Assembly (NCBI GenBank): GCA_905221605.1
Contig: CAJNDS010002782.1
Location: forward strand, 10,001-72,000
Source: Symbiodinium natans
Lineage: Eukaryota; Sar; Dinophyceae; Suessiales; Symbiodiniaceae
DNA: 62,000 nt
Reading direction: 5' to 3'
Of this stretch, positions 21,660 to 34,205 are shown one piece after another. The translations under genes and the position numbers were made by a program. How positions within the stretch are numbered: position 1 is the stretch's first letter; each line of letters starts with the position of its first letter. Below the pieces are notes generated by a model. The model had not been told where the DNA came from. It made no database searches and worked only from the letters and a program-made list of their open reading frames with translations.

Positions 21660-24600
21660 GTGGTTCAAGACATCGGGGCCAAGTACCAAATAGAGTAGCC
21701 AGTGCGCTGGCTGGGTGGCTGACAGGCAGCGCCTGTGTCGGCTGACCTGTCCAGAGAACCAGCAAGTCTCCAATATATGTTTTTCTCCGGGGAAGAACAT
21801 TCCTGACTTCACAGGTTTCTAAATTTCGCGCTGTGCCGTGGTCGTGTCCAGCAGACAAGCACTTGCCAACAGGGCAGCGTTTTGGTATGCTCTGGTGGGA
21901 CAATTGGCGTGCCTGGGTCGGTAAAGCACTTCCTTGCTGCGTAAAGGTTGCTGTGTGTGTTAGGGATGTTGGGCATCAAGATGCTTCAAGTGAACCCGAA
22001 AAAGAAACTTGACTTCACCTTGCTGAAGTCCTGACCTTTCCCAGCCTTGCCGTGGTACCACCATTAAACATTTGGGGATGCAAGGATTCGCTTCCTTGCT
22101 TCAGGCACAGCCTGCGTAGCGACGTTCTTACCCGCAAGTGCTGTCACGCTGGGACACGCAGCTGGAGGAGCAGGGTGTAGAAAACGCGCGCGCATTGGAT
22201 CCCCACGGGCCAGGTAGAAGGAAAGATCTACTAAACCCTGAACCCGAAACCCTAAACCCTAAACCCCTAAACCCTAAACCCTAAAACCCGAAACCCCCTA
22301 AGAGAGGGCACCCCCAGGAATCTCTGCGGCGGCAGCGGCGCCGCGGCCGCCGGCTCAGGTGCGACTCAGGATCTGAGAGGATCCCAGGGCTTCACGGATG
22401 GCTTCACGGATGTCCCAGCTCCTACTTATCGTGGAACTTGCCAGCTGATCCAGCTGTGTTTTTCTCTGGAGGGCAAGACACAACACGTCACGCCGCCATG
22501 GCTGCTTCTAGGCTCCTTCCGTTCCGCTTCTTAAGGGCAACATGTGGAGGCTTCGCCCCGAGGCTTCTGATGCTTCTGCGCCCCGCTTGGGACATTGGGG
22601 CATCCGGCTTGGGAGCTGCATCCAAGGAAGGCACGGGTAGATCCCTGTGTTTTTATAGGGATTTCAGGACTCAAACAGGCCCAGGCAAGGCAAACCTCGA
22701 GTCGTGGCACACGACAGGGAACCTGCGGAGTGCTGGGCAGGAAATCCGCACTCGGCACACAGCTACGCCAGGCCCAGGTGAGGAACGAAGAGAACTGAGA
22801 GACGCATCCTGTTCGGAGCTTGCAAATATCGGCTTGGCAGATCTCGGAGCCCTCATTGTGCTGAAGCCTCCCCTCTTAAGGTTCTAAGCTCCGTGTGGCT
22901 CTGTGTCTTGTGGAATGGACCCGTGACGTGAGTCTTCCGGCTGCCCAGATGCAGAGCGATGAAATGCAAAAAGGGCCCTGCCCACAAAGTGCGCTTCCAG
23001 CGGGGTCTCGCGGCGGCAGATGGGACCGCCCGACGTTGGACGCCGTCGACATCGTGGCCTAGGGGTCAGTTTAACACACGTTTAGGGGGTTGGCGATGGT
23101 TGGCATTGCATACCTGTGTAGGCTGTGTAGGTGTTGATGGCAAGTGTAGGTGCCAACATTACACCTCTTGGCTCATGCGGCGTCAGTCGCACCGCTGCAT
23201 GGGACACAACACCTGACACAACCATGCCGATGCTCCAGAACTTTCAATCCTCCCGTCAAGGCTTCATCGTAAGAGTAGATTTAGATATCTGTACCTGCAA
23301 TAAAACCATGTTTGGCTGTTGGGCATAATTGAAGCGCTGTGGCAGCTCTCCAGCGGGGTACCGGATGACAGCCTCTTTTCGAAATTCCATAGCTGCAGGA
23401 ATACGCAGGAGATCCAGCAAAGAGAGATGCAGCTGGAGAGCCCTAAGTTGCCACATCACTCCACATGGACCACCGCTCTGCAAGCGTCGGCATTGCGCGC
23501 GCCCCCTGGGGCCTGATTCGGAACACGAACTGAAGGCACACCGAACCTGCACTTCAACAGCATTGCGGCATTTGGGGCATCACGGCTCTCAAGACCTCTT
23601 GTGCACGACCTGGACTCTCTAACGCATACGACCTTGGCACGTTGGCACATGCGAGCTCGTCCACAGTGCACCATGCATGCAGAATCGTCCTCAAGGCTGA
23701 CGACAGCGCTAACATTGAAGGAAAACCCAATCCTGTGCGCAAAGGGCCCTGCCCGTTGCAGAAGGCTTTGCCTACTGAATGCGTCCGGGTCGCGCATCCC
23801 AATAGAGGCGGACCGGGGCTGAATATTCCAGGGAGAGGGGGCTTTCAGCATAGGGGCCCGTCTCGGGCTTAACTCCAGGTCCTCAGACAGAATACACAAC
23901 TAGAGGGCAATCACCCAACTAACCTGGAGCTGCTGGGTCCGTGGATCTGTGGGCCACCCCACACGTGGCAGCTCTTGGAGATGTTGTGGGAGGGGCGTCT
24001 GACATAGGGTGGGCGCAGCGATTGCCTAGCAAGCGTTACCCAGAACCCTACACTTTGGGATGTTACCCCTTCTACTAACAGCCCTCAATAGGGATTACAG
24101 TACCCCCTATTATAGCCCTCAGCAAGCACTCCAACTCTTTTCGAGAAGCGAGGTCCGAGCTCTTCGAGAGTGCTTAGCGCATGCTGGCCAAGGCTTTTAG
24201 GAGCCACTCAGAATGTTAGACCCCTCCCAGAACACCTCCCTGAGGCAGCTGCATTCAACTTCTGGGTCTGTGGATCTGTGGGTCACCCCAACGCGGCAGC
24301 TGCACCCTCGAAGATAATCTTGACAGGATGCCCGGGGCAGTCTTGACAGCATGTACGGGGCCCATACCATGCATGTTAGGTTCGTTAGGTATGCCAGGTC
24401 ATAATTCGATGTGCCCGTGGGCCGGCAACTTTCAACACCCAATTCTGAACGCGCACGTTTGACGCCCAGACTTTGGCGTTCCATGAGCATCCTGGCAAAT
24501 GTCCAACTTTTTGCCCTCCTTCGCGTTTACGTCAGTCGGCCCATCCTACATTCACTAAGCCTTGAGGTTTTGCTCGGTTTAGGCCACCCTCCTAATCCGG

Positions 24601-25070
24601 ACTACTCAATACGTTACTTGGAATGCCCAGTGGCTTGTTTGCGTGCGTTTGCACCAAGAGGGGCTCTGGGACCTTCGGGCAACTCTCAAGAACTGTCACT
24701 GCATTCTCAGGGCCTGTTTTCTAAACAGAAGCAGTTGGAACTCTTCCATGTACTCTGCAGAGCCCGCTTATGTCAACTGCTCCTGCACTGAAATAAACCC
24801 TAAACCCCAAACTCTAAGCCCCGAAACCGTAGGTCCTAAACCCTAAGCCCTAAACCGGGAGGCTTGAGGGTCCAGAAAAATTCAGCATCGGGATGAAGGA
24901 TCAGCTGGAGTGCTAGAGGTTCCAGGTTGGTCCTCGTGCGCCATATACTTCAGGTATCTCGGGCCATTACATTCCGAAATAAGGTGGAATGTATTAGCGT
25001 ACCCGGTGGTCTGTTTAACACAAGGTTTCTGTCCGTGCGTTTCCTGCTTTCAAGAACCGTCACTCTAGTC
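21660..25070. other. Largely unassigned region
   Basis: It contains a short CCCTAAA array (22230-22300) and a degenerate one (24796-24855), a decayed F4 element near 24050-24130 (CTTTGGGATGTTACCCC with CAATAGGGATT inside), and GC-rich open frames such as 22438-22887 (+) and 23456-23899 (-). None has a domain I recognise. A block GTGGATCTGTGGGYCACCCC is repeated at about 23939 and 24267. I cannot support a gene here. Confidence 0.35.
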
Positions 25071-25073
25071 TCT

Positions 25074-26090
25074 GGCTTTGGGCACTCAGCGAGCCAGCTC
25101 AGATCAATGTCCAGCGTGAAGAAACTGTCAAACTCAAGGCACGTGTGGCGATCCTCTCTGCATGCTTTGCTTCAGTATTTTTGCCTGAGGCCAGCAGGCT
25201 GATGCCAAGGAAGCATCCAGCAAGCTTTGAGGCCTGGGGGCCCTGGGGGCCTGGCGCACTTGACATGAGAGGTGCGTGGACTCGTGGATTTGGCCACTCA
25301 GTGGGACAGCTCAGCTACAGCCAAATCGACGTTCAGCGCACACCGGCCCTGTCCTGGGCCGTGATCTTGCCGGCTTTTGCCACGTAACGACTTATCACGA
25401 AGAAGGGACCAGGAAAGGACTGAAAAGATGCGGCGCTCTCAAGAAGGCAACCCCCGGGAAACTTCCGAGAAAAAAAACTTGCAGCTCCCGCTTCCTGTCA
25501 TTTCAGGCTGGGCGCAGCCTGCACGTCCCTCTGTCGCTGCTTGGCAAAGAGTTCCGGGCCGCAAGATGTGACAAAGCGCCAGCTGCCAGTTCGATGCACC
25601 ATGTCGCGCTGCTCAGCACACGGTGAAGCAAATGGGAGGTCACCTGAAGCAGCGGCACCCGCATGATGAGAGAGCATCGTGGTCCCATAAATCCCTGCTC
25701 CGCGCACTAGATTCGGTGGCACGCGAAGTGGCGCGAAGTGCGTCGGGTGCTTGTCGAACACCTGTTGAAGCACTGAGCCACGCCAGGAAATAGGCTGACG
25801 TGGGCCAATGCAGGCGTCAACTTTGTGGGGTCCTTCCCCGGTGCAGCCGAAGAAAGGAAAGGGGATGCTGGGATTCGAACGCTTTGGGGCTGCACTGCGC
25901 ATGGCGTCACAGGGTGCACAAGACGTGCAAGGCATGGGGAACCATCAGGGGCCGCAAGCTCCCCAACAGGGCGTGTGCATCACATGCGCCCAAAGGCTTA
26001 AGACACACCAGACGCTTGGTTAACCTTGCCTTTGGCCCCCGGCGGCCACAGCACTGGCTCCACACCACGATTCTGCGTCGAAGTCGCTAG
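25074..26090 (+). CDS. Triplicated zinc-finger-like segment, copy A
   Basis: The plus strand encodes SCQFDAPCRAAQHTVKQM followed by GHLKQRHPHDE: C-x5-C-x12-H-x4-H, an atypical C2H2 spacing. A helical tail follows (LLRALDSVAREVARSASG). The frame is closed just upstream by TGA in the sequence AAGATGTGACAAAG. Copies B and C share the block CACCTGAAGCAGCGGCACCC. Upstream it also shares with copy B a segment around AGCCAGCTCAGATCAATG. Probably a tandem gene family or its remnants; function unknown. Confidence 0.4.
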
Positions 26091-26499
26091 GGAAACACGC
26101 GAGACGTCGAGAGCTTCGGAGCTTCGAACGAAAAGAGCTGCGCTTCGCCTGCTCACACAGGGCTGCTTTCCTAGGTTGCTTTTGAACTTCGGCGTCGGAA
26201 ACGCCCCAGGGCCGTCACAAAGAAGCGCATCCCGACGGATCTTTTGTAAGCAGACCTGTTTCGCAGGGGGGGGTCTAGGCACGTTGCCCACGAAGGAACC
26301 CAAGATCCGCGTGCCCAGCCTTTGATCTTCACCGCCCGCCCCTGCCCGAGCTTTGCGTACCCAGCGTTTGATCTTCGATGTTCAGACGGCTTTCCACACG
26401 CTACACGTTACTCGACATTGCACTTACTCCTAATCCCCTCCTAACTGGTTTTGAATGTTAAAGTTCAACTCTTGGATAATCCAGCGTCCAGGTGGTCTA

Positions 26500-26765
26500 A
26501 GGTCGCTTTTCGGTGCTCCAAGTCGCTTTACAAGGGTTTTGGATGGTTGTGCTCTGGGCCCAACACAATGGACCAACTGCAACCCGTCGCTTTACAGGGG
26601 TTCGTGTTACGGGCCAGCTGTTGAAGTCAGATAATCAAGCCTTCCAAATGGGTGTCGGTAGGGCGTCGGTTGTGCGTGGCTCTGGAGGGCTATGTTTCTG
26701 CTATGGCAACTATAAGGGGCGTCGCATTTCGGTGTTCCCCGTCGCTTTACAGGGTTTTTTGATAC
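26500..26765. repeat. Short local repeat TCGCTTTACAGGG
   Basis: TCGCTTTACAAGGGTTTT, TCGCTTTACAGGGGTTC and TCGCTTTACAGGGTTTT occur at about 26523, 26587 and 26742. A weaker TCGCTTTTCGGTGC lies at 26503. Spacing is irregular. Nothing else recognised in 26300-28400 apart from short open frames. Confidence 0.5.
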
Positions 26766-28411
26766 TTCAGCATGCAGATGTCCTGCCAAGATACAGCCGC
26801 AATTACCATAGCTTTGACCCTTGCTCACATATTAGGCAGAAGCGGCGCTTTCGGAAGCTGTGCTGCGTGGTACCTGGACGATGTCCTTAGGGAGGATCCA
26901 TGGTTGCAGGAATGTGCCGGAGGTGAGAAACATCCCCCGAGGGACACAGTTGAAGTACTTCTCAGCCCATGAGTGTGGTGGGTGAGGACAAGGGTCGAAA
27001 ACGGATTTTTTAGCGGCTTATGGAGTTTTATAAGGGTTTTACCGGATGCCTGTGGTGGACATAATGGCTGCGTCTTGGCAGCCCACTACGGAGACCTGAC
27101 ATTCCCTTCGCAGACTGAGACATGCCACTAGAGTGGTGGGACTGAGGTGGGACACCAGATCTGGCAAAGCCTATGACGGCTGACGGTCGAGTTTCTTGAG
27201 CAAGGTCAACAAAGCTGAGTCTGTACGCGTTCGGAGCTCGCTGCTGCACGCACATCTGCACTGTATAGGTCTTAAACAGATATGGCTGTGGAGCAGAAGC
27301 AGCGGTTTGGCAGCTGTGCAATAGGATACGGACGACAGCCTCTCGGAGCATCCGTGGTTGCAGCAACGTGCAGGAAGTCCCGCAGATTATTTTTCAGGGG
27401 AGGTAAGGCTTGACCTATCCCTGCCGATCCTCAGATGCCGCAGCAGTCCACCCGGCTTCACGCCTGACAGGCCTTTTCTGGAAATGTCGGCATGTCGACG
27501 CCATTGATGTGCCTGCACTGCCTGGCTGCCCTGCTGCTAGATCTTGCTATGACGGAGGCTGTGGCGTAGCTTCTGTGGTAAGCCACAGAGCTCCCAACCT
27601 CAGTGACGCGACCCGCACAATCCTTGCAAGGTCCAGGCAAAGTCATGGTCGCCACTTTCACCCCCAGGGTTCTGGGCGCAGCTGGGAACCCTGCCGCCGC
27701 AGGGCAACTTCCAGTCTGGCTGGGGTCATAACTTTTTGCATGGCTTCTTCTCCCACATCATTCCCAGCTTGCTGCGTTTAGGGTTGGTATGGCCGAGGCG
27801 GGGCGGCGGGACATCCAGGCTGCGCAGCTGCTTCTCGTCCGGCCTAGAGGCAGAAGCCGCTACCAGCAAGACCCACAGATACCGACGGCGATGGCGCCAA
27901 CGGGCCCAACCTCATCTGTATAGGCTGTCTGCAACCTGACATGCACACTCGCATGAGTAACAAACTTCTGGGTCAGTGTGGCGCACCTGACAAAGCTCAT
28001 GAGCGGCACGTGAACATGCTGAGGAACCAACGCCTCTAGGGAGACGTTTGACGCAAGCCCACATCTGTTGGCCGTGGATGGAATTCCAAGCCAATGCGGC
28101 AGCCACTGCAGCATCCGTCTGGCATCAGAGGCAAAGGTTCCGGTAAAGGGATCTGCTCTTGTCGTCGCTCACAGCTATTGATGCTGTGGCCAAACAAGGA
28201 TACACATAACTCACTGTCGGCAGGCAGGAGGATAGGCCATGTGATGTGTGAGGGAAGATACTGTCACATGCGAGGCGCGTGGCAATCCTCCCGGTATGGT
28301 TGGCCTCTAAGTTTCGCCCAAGGCCGGCTGAAGCGAAGATTGCAGCTGTACAGCCTTTGAGACCCAACGGCCGTGGAGCAGTTGACAGACGTGGACTCTG
28401 CACAGTACCGG

Positions 28412-29359
28412 CTCTGGACACTCAGCGAGCCAGCTCAGATCAATGTCCAGCGTGAAACTGTCAAACTCAAGGCACGTGTGGCGATCCTCTCTGCATGCTT
28501 TGCTTCAAACGTTCTGCCCGAGGCCAGCAGGTTGACTCCAAGGAAGCATCCAGCAAGCTTTGAGGCCTGGGGGCCTGGCGCATGGCTTGGCCACTCAGCG
28601 GGCTCAGCTACAGCCAAATCCACATTCAGTGCACACCGGCCCTGTCCTGGGCCATGCTCTTGCCGGCTTTGCCACTTAAAGAACCACCAAGAAGGGACCA
28701 GGAAAGGATGCTAGCCAAAGAAAGACGCAGCATGACGCATCGCTCTCAAGAAGGCAACCCGGGAAGCTTCCGAAAAAACATGAAGTTCCCGCTTCATTTC
28801 AATTTCACACTGGGCGCAGCCTGAAAATCTCTCTGTCGGTGCTTGGCAAAGTGTTCTGGGCCACAGCTGCCAGTTCGATGCACAATGTCGTGCTGCTCAG
28901 CACACGGTGAAGCAAATGGGAGGTCACCTGAAGCAGCGGCACCCGCATGATGAGAGAGCATCGTGGTCCCATAAATCCCTGCTCCGCGCATTAGATGAGG
29001 AGGCACGCGAAGTGGCGCGAAGTGCGTCGGGTGCTTGTCGAACACCTCCTAGTCGAACACCTGTTGAAGCACTGAGCTACGGCAGGAAATATGCCGATGT
29101 GGGCCAATGTGGGCGTCAATTTGCTGGGCCCTTCCCCGGCGCAGCCGAAGAAAGGAACGGGATGCAAGGCACGGGGAACCATCATGGGCCGGGAGCTCCC
29201 CAACAGGGCGTGTGCATCATGCAGCCTCATACTCGGCCTCACTCCAGACTTCAAATGCCCCAGATGACGCATACCTGTGTGAAAGCAACCTTCTCACAGA
29301 ATCTGGTCCGATTTCTAGCCGTGGCTTGTGCCCATGAGATGTCTGGGCTTCATGTCTGA
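28412..29359 (+). CDS. Triplicated zinc-finger-like segment, copy B (open version)
   Basis: From 28784 to 29356 the plus strand has 191 codons without a stop, including WAQPENLSVGAWQSVLG, the C-x5-C-x12-H-x4-H finger, a helical stretch and a Pro/Gly-rich end. Compared with copies A and C it lacks 18 nt just before the finger. Those 18 nt carry the in-frame TGA in A and C, so only B reads through. No ATG opens the frame, so it is probably an internal exon. Confidence 0.42.
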
Positions 29360-29569
29360 AGGTGTCGCTTTGGAAACTTTCAAGCTTATAGCCGGTGGTG
29401 CGCTCCATCAACTTGGCGATGTCGTTTTTCCAGTGGTTTCCGCCGCTTTAAAATGGTCTTTAGCCTTCGCGTCCGACCCTTGCTTGCTGTCGAGCGGAGA
29501 GGGGCTGTGGCGCTTGCTGAAGTATGGCATTGAAAGGCAGAGATCAACTTCGAGACGGGCGATGATGAC

Positions 29570-30500
29570 TTGAGGTGTGCTTCACCTTGTCACAGTTCAG
29601 CCCGGCACTCTCCCGCGATGTGACGCCGCGCCTCATATGCCACAAAAGAGACCTAAGAAGGGATCAGGAAAGGACGCTAGGCAAGAAAAGGTGCAGCACT
29701 CTCAAGAAGGCAACCCGGGAAACTTCCAAAAAGAGATGAAGTTCCCGCTTCGTGTCATTTCAGGCTGGGCGCAGCCTGCACGTCTCTCTGTCGCTGCTTG
29801 GCAAAGAGTTCCGGGCCACAAGATGTGACAAAGCGCCAGCTGCCAGTTCGATGCACAATGTCGCGCTGCTCAGCACACGGTGAAACAAATGCGAGGTCAC
29901 CTGAAGCAGCGGCACCCACATGAGAAGAAAACATCGTGGTCCTGTAGATCCATGGTCCTTGCATTAGATTCGGTGGCACGCGAAGTGGCGCGAAGTGTGT
30001 TGGGTGCTTGTCGAACACCTGTTGAAGCACTGAGCCACGCCAGGAAATATGCTGACGTGGGCAAATGCGGGCGTCAACTTTGTGGGGTCCTTCCCCGGTG
30101 CAGCCGAAGAAAGGAAAGGGGATGCTGGGATTCGAACACTTTGGAACATTTGGGCTGCACTGTACAAGGCGTCACAGGGTGCTTTTAGGTGTGCAAGGCA
30201 CAGGGAACCATCATGGGCCGGATGCTCCCCAACAGGGAGTGTGCATCATGCATCCTCATGCGCCCAACGACTTAAGACACTCCGGACGCTTGGTTAACCT
30301 TGCTTTTGGTCCCCGGAGACCACAGCACTGGCTCCACACCACGATGCTGCGTCAAAGTCGCTGCGTCAATGACACATGCGAGAGCTTCATTCTTATTTGG
30401 CCTCACTCCCGACTTCAAATGCCCCAGACGACGCAAAAATCTGTGAAAGCAACCTTCTCAGAGAGTCTGGTCTGGACGACTCTAGCCGTGGCTTGTGTCA
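29570..30500 (+). CDS. Triplicated zinc-finger-like segment, copy C
   Basis: The copy starts after a block CTTGTCACAGTTCAGC that recurs at 31083. An ATG at 29639 opens MPQKRPKKGSGKDARQEK..., a basic stretch, which continues to GWAQPARLSVAAWQRV and stops at TGA (29828). The finger CQFDAQC-x12-H-x4-H follows one segment later in another reading. It is closer to copy A than to B (same 18-nt block with TGA). Confidence 0.4.
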
Positions 30501-31147
30501 TCCATGCCCACTGTTTCTGACTACTCAAGACATTCCTGCGGTATGCATCACACATTGTCATTCATTCTCGCTCGCCCAAAGACGTACGACTTACTGTTCG
30601 CATTACGGTGCATTCACATGCTCCGTGGGCCAGGGCTGCTCCTGGGTTTCAGTGGTGATACTGCACGTGGTGGTCGTTCAAAATTCCTTCTCTGGGAAAT
30701 GGCCAAGCGGAGCCTACCTGCCGATATGGCATTGTAAGACAGACACGGCGGTGTGCCGCGTGCCAGAACCCCTGGTTGTCGCCGGCCGTGCGCGCACACA
30801 TCTGTTGCACCCTCTGTTGCAGACCTCTGCAACGTCCATCTTGATACAGATCTGTGTCCCCCGCGCATACACGACTGGAAGCCACAATGGGGGCTTGCAA
30901 AACAAGGCAGCAAGCAGGTCTGTCCATCTGTCGGTCCGTCGCAAAACTGCGGGCAGTGACACATCCCCTATGTAACGGGGTACGTCGCGCGTGCTTGGCG
31001 CGGCCCTGTTACAAGCAACTAACATTGGCAAGCGGCCCATGTCAACTCCGAGACGCAGGATAAGGACTGGAGGTCTGGCTCACCTTGTCACAGTTCAGCT
31101 CGGTACTCCCGCGATACAATGTGAAATCGGCAAGAGGAATTTAAGAG

Positions 31148-31921
31148 ATGGGCAAACTTGAGCAGCTGGTAGATATCGGAAGTCAACGAGCTCGTCGAGA
31201 GGAAAGAAGGCAGATAGGGCGCGAAGGGCCAGGAATCGGAGACAACTGGATGAAGGGCGTCGGGGAGCCGATCTGGGTGCCGGACAGCCCCTCGCGAGGA
31301 TCAAAAAAGCGAAATGCCTCCCAATGAGAAGAAAGCGATGTCGCTCTTGTCGAAGAGATAGAGCGGGGTGGGCTGATGGTTCCGAGCCTACTGCTAGTGT
31401 CAGCGCCCCTTTGCGCCGGATGCTTTGTGGAGAAACGCGTCACCAACGTCGAAGCGCTCATACGCAAAGGATATCGGGTCCGTGATGAAGAGTATGGCGA
31501 TGGCTTGGCTGCTGACGTCGTCTTTGACCAAGATTCTGCACAACTTGGGCACATTCCGTGGGCTACTGCCTGGAAAGCAGCCCTGAGATTGCGCGAGTGC
31601 TCTCGCACGACATTCGCGGAACTTTCGCACGACTTCTCCACGAAAAGGCCACGCGACCACGCTTTTGGCTTGGAGGGTGAACAGGCTTGTAAGGTAGGCT
31701 TGACGGTTCAAAAGTGGGAATCGCGGGGGGTTTTCGGAGTTTTCGGACGAAAAGAGCTGCGCTTAGATCACACAGGCCTCGGCGGAATCTTCGACGTCTT
31801 CACAGGCCTCCTACCACTCCCACTCCAGCACCCGGCAACATCAGAGCTTGCGCGGCAGGAGACAAGCCCATCATGCTGCTGGTCATTGAGAAGGTCGACA
31901 AGGTCACCTAAAGTATACTAG
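31148..31921 (+). pseudogene. Long reading frame interrupted by a single TGA
   Basis: ATG at 31148 opens 59 codons (MGKLEQLVDIGSQRARREER...DSPSRGSKKRNASQ), then TGA at 31325-31327, then the same frame continues as EESDVALVEEIERGG and on through FVEKRVTNVEALIRKGYRV to a stop at 31921. The two halves are in one frame and look like one protein, so one nonsense change is the simplest reading; a small intron or recoding is possible. The 3' part contains CGAAAAGAGCTGCGCTT, a block also present near 26131. No family recognised. Confidence 0.42.
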
Positions 31922-34200
31922 TAGCTTGGAGGTCTGTGCCAACTTGCGTACACTTTCCCCAAGTGACCGAAGGCCAATCTTGCAAAAAACATGAGAAGCT
32001 TACCTCACCCGGAGCAGGCCACAAGGTGCGTTTATGTGGTCAAGGTTTCCACAACACATGTGGGCTTCAGAGCTTTTTGAGACAGCACCCGCAATTCAAT
32101 CGTGCGGGGACAGACCTTTGAATAACCGCGGAAGACGCGTCTGACACGGATCCGTGGAACAACCCTCATGTGCCGGCGGCGCACTCCTTGGCAGGCGTAC
32201 AGGGCTGCAGAGTCAAAGCTGCGCTACGACAGATGCACAGGTCTCGCCGTGCGAAGCAAGCATCATGCACCAACGCTTTCGAAGGAGACTGGCAACTGAA
32301 GCAAAAGGGGCGTTGCACGACAAGCCGCATGGGTTTAAGATTAAGATTTGCAGCTAATGGTTCACTGGCCCAAAAGCCTCCGAGGACTGCACGTGCTCAG
32401 ACTCTGTCATGGCCATGCACGCAGGCAGAGGTGCAAGTGCAGTATCTGGCCCGCAAGCGGCATGTTCACCGTCATCATCTTGTCTAGAGCTGAAGCCTGA
32501 CAGGTCAGCGATGACAAGCCAAAACTGTCGCACGATGTCAGAGAAAGCAGCTTGTTACGCAATTCTATGTTATCGAAGTGTATGGAACCATTCTGGAATC
32601 CGGAACACTCAGGTTTGGGTTTCTACATGGAACAGCTATGTCTGAATTGAAAGAAGCAGGGGGCATTATGTGACCCCTAGGTTCTTTGAAATGCCGTCCC
32701 GCCTGCGCAGCTTTCGGCGCGAACCAGCAGCTAAGTCGATCAAGATTTTGAACCCAAAAGCTACCCATGCAGAAATTTAGGGTTTACGTTCAGGGTTTAG
32801 GGTTTAGGGTTTAGGGTTTTGGGTTTTGGGTTTTGGGGACCCTAGGGCTGAGGGTTTAGGGTTTAGGCTTTAAGGTTTAGGGTTTAGGGCTTAGGGTTTA
32901 GGGCTTAGGGTTTAGGGTATAGGTTTCCATGATGGCTAGATTGCATTCCACAACTTTGTACAGTCATCACACGCAGCTCTCGATTTGAAGGAGTGCACAA
33001 CGCTCTTGAAACAGTCTCAGCAAACACAATAGCAACCCCCAGACATCAAACTCATTGGGCAATCAGGCCGCACTGTTCATACGTTTGCCGGACAGCTTCC
33101 ACGATGCCCAGCTCTGTAGCTCATGGTGCGCTTGTGAAGGTGCATTTCAGGCATTTGGCCCACGAAAACAAAACGTCAACCGTATAGTTTCGACACCCAG
33201 CTGTTCCTGGAACCACCGCCCGGGACAAGCATCAGACACTTCACATGAGCAGGCCACAAGCCTCTGACCGAAAGATTCCCGAGCGCATGACAGCGTTCCA
33301 AGCCACAGAAACCCGTCCAGAAGAAAACCCTACAAGGGCAAAGGGCGACAAGCTTTTGATTGCTCAAGCCAAACATTTGCCATTCTTGTGACAATCCAAG
33401 CAGCATATCCCAGAAATGGAGAGACTCTCCGGAGTAGTCGAGACCAGTGTCAACACTTTCAAGACAGCAGTAACAAGCCATACTTGCGCAACGGTTTACA
33501 CCAAATTTCACCAGCGAAGACCTCAAACAGTGAAGAGCGGAATGGCATACAGACTACAGTAGCGCAAACCAGCTTTCCCCCCAAGGGTAAGGGCTCAGGC
33601 AAACGCATGGAGCCACAGATGCGGGCTCGAGCGTTTTCAACTAGCACCCTGCTTTGGGGGAAACCAGTGTGTTCAAGTACAGTAGACCCTAGCTAGGTTC
33701 GCCGCTGGGTCTCCGCTGCGCATCTTAGGCAGAAGCAGCGCTTTCGCAGCCCCACGGCGGAAAACCCGGACGAGCTTCTAGGAGGATCCGTGGTTGCAGG
33801 CAGTCGTTTTGTGCTCGCGAGCATCGGTTGACAGCAGGGATTTCACTTGCAAAACACGCCATCTGCGTCGAATTAACATAGACGCCAAGAAGCTCACACT
33901 GGCTTTCACACCCCGGAGAGCACTTCTGGCAAAACTGCTGCATGTACTCAGGCCACCCACCGTACCTAAGTCTCGTCTCTCAATGTCTCTGCACAGCACG
34001 CAACCTCAATCAGCACCAGTGAGCTCGATAACAATGGCCCAGTCACAGCTGAAGGCGAGCAGACCCAGGGCAGTATGAGGAAGCCCTAGATGTCCATCTC
34101 ACATCGAAAGAAAACGCTGCGACAGTACATGTAGGGCGAAAGCTTCCTCACATTGCACTCTGGCTCAAGTCCTGAGCGCAGTTTCATGATGCTTCTATGT
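31922..34200. other. Unassigned region at the plus-to-minus strand switch
   Basis: A mixed TTTAGGG array lies at 32776-32925 with several variants. Minus frames at 33176-33526 (CCLESVDTGLDYSGESL...) and near 33800-33930 (FCQKCSPGCESQCELL, Cys-rich) look coding-like but have no supported joins. A block GAGGATCCRTGGTTGCAGG is shared by 26894 and 33782, and GCATCCGTGGTTGCAG at 27347 is related. Confidence 0.3.
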
Positions 34201-34205
34201 CTGGC

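Noticed and set aside
25840-25890. tRNA B-box (GTTCGAATCCC on the minus strand)
   Set aside because: The bases on either side do not form a T-arm stem and no acceptor or anticodon stem is present. The block is part of the triplicated segment.
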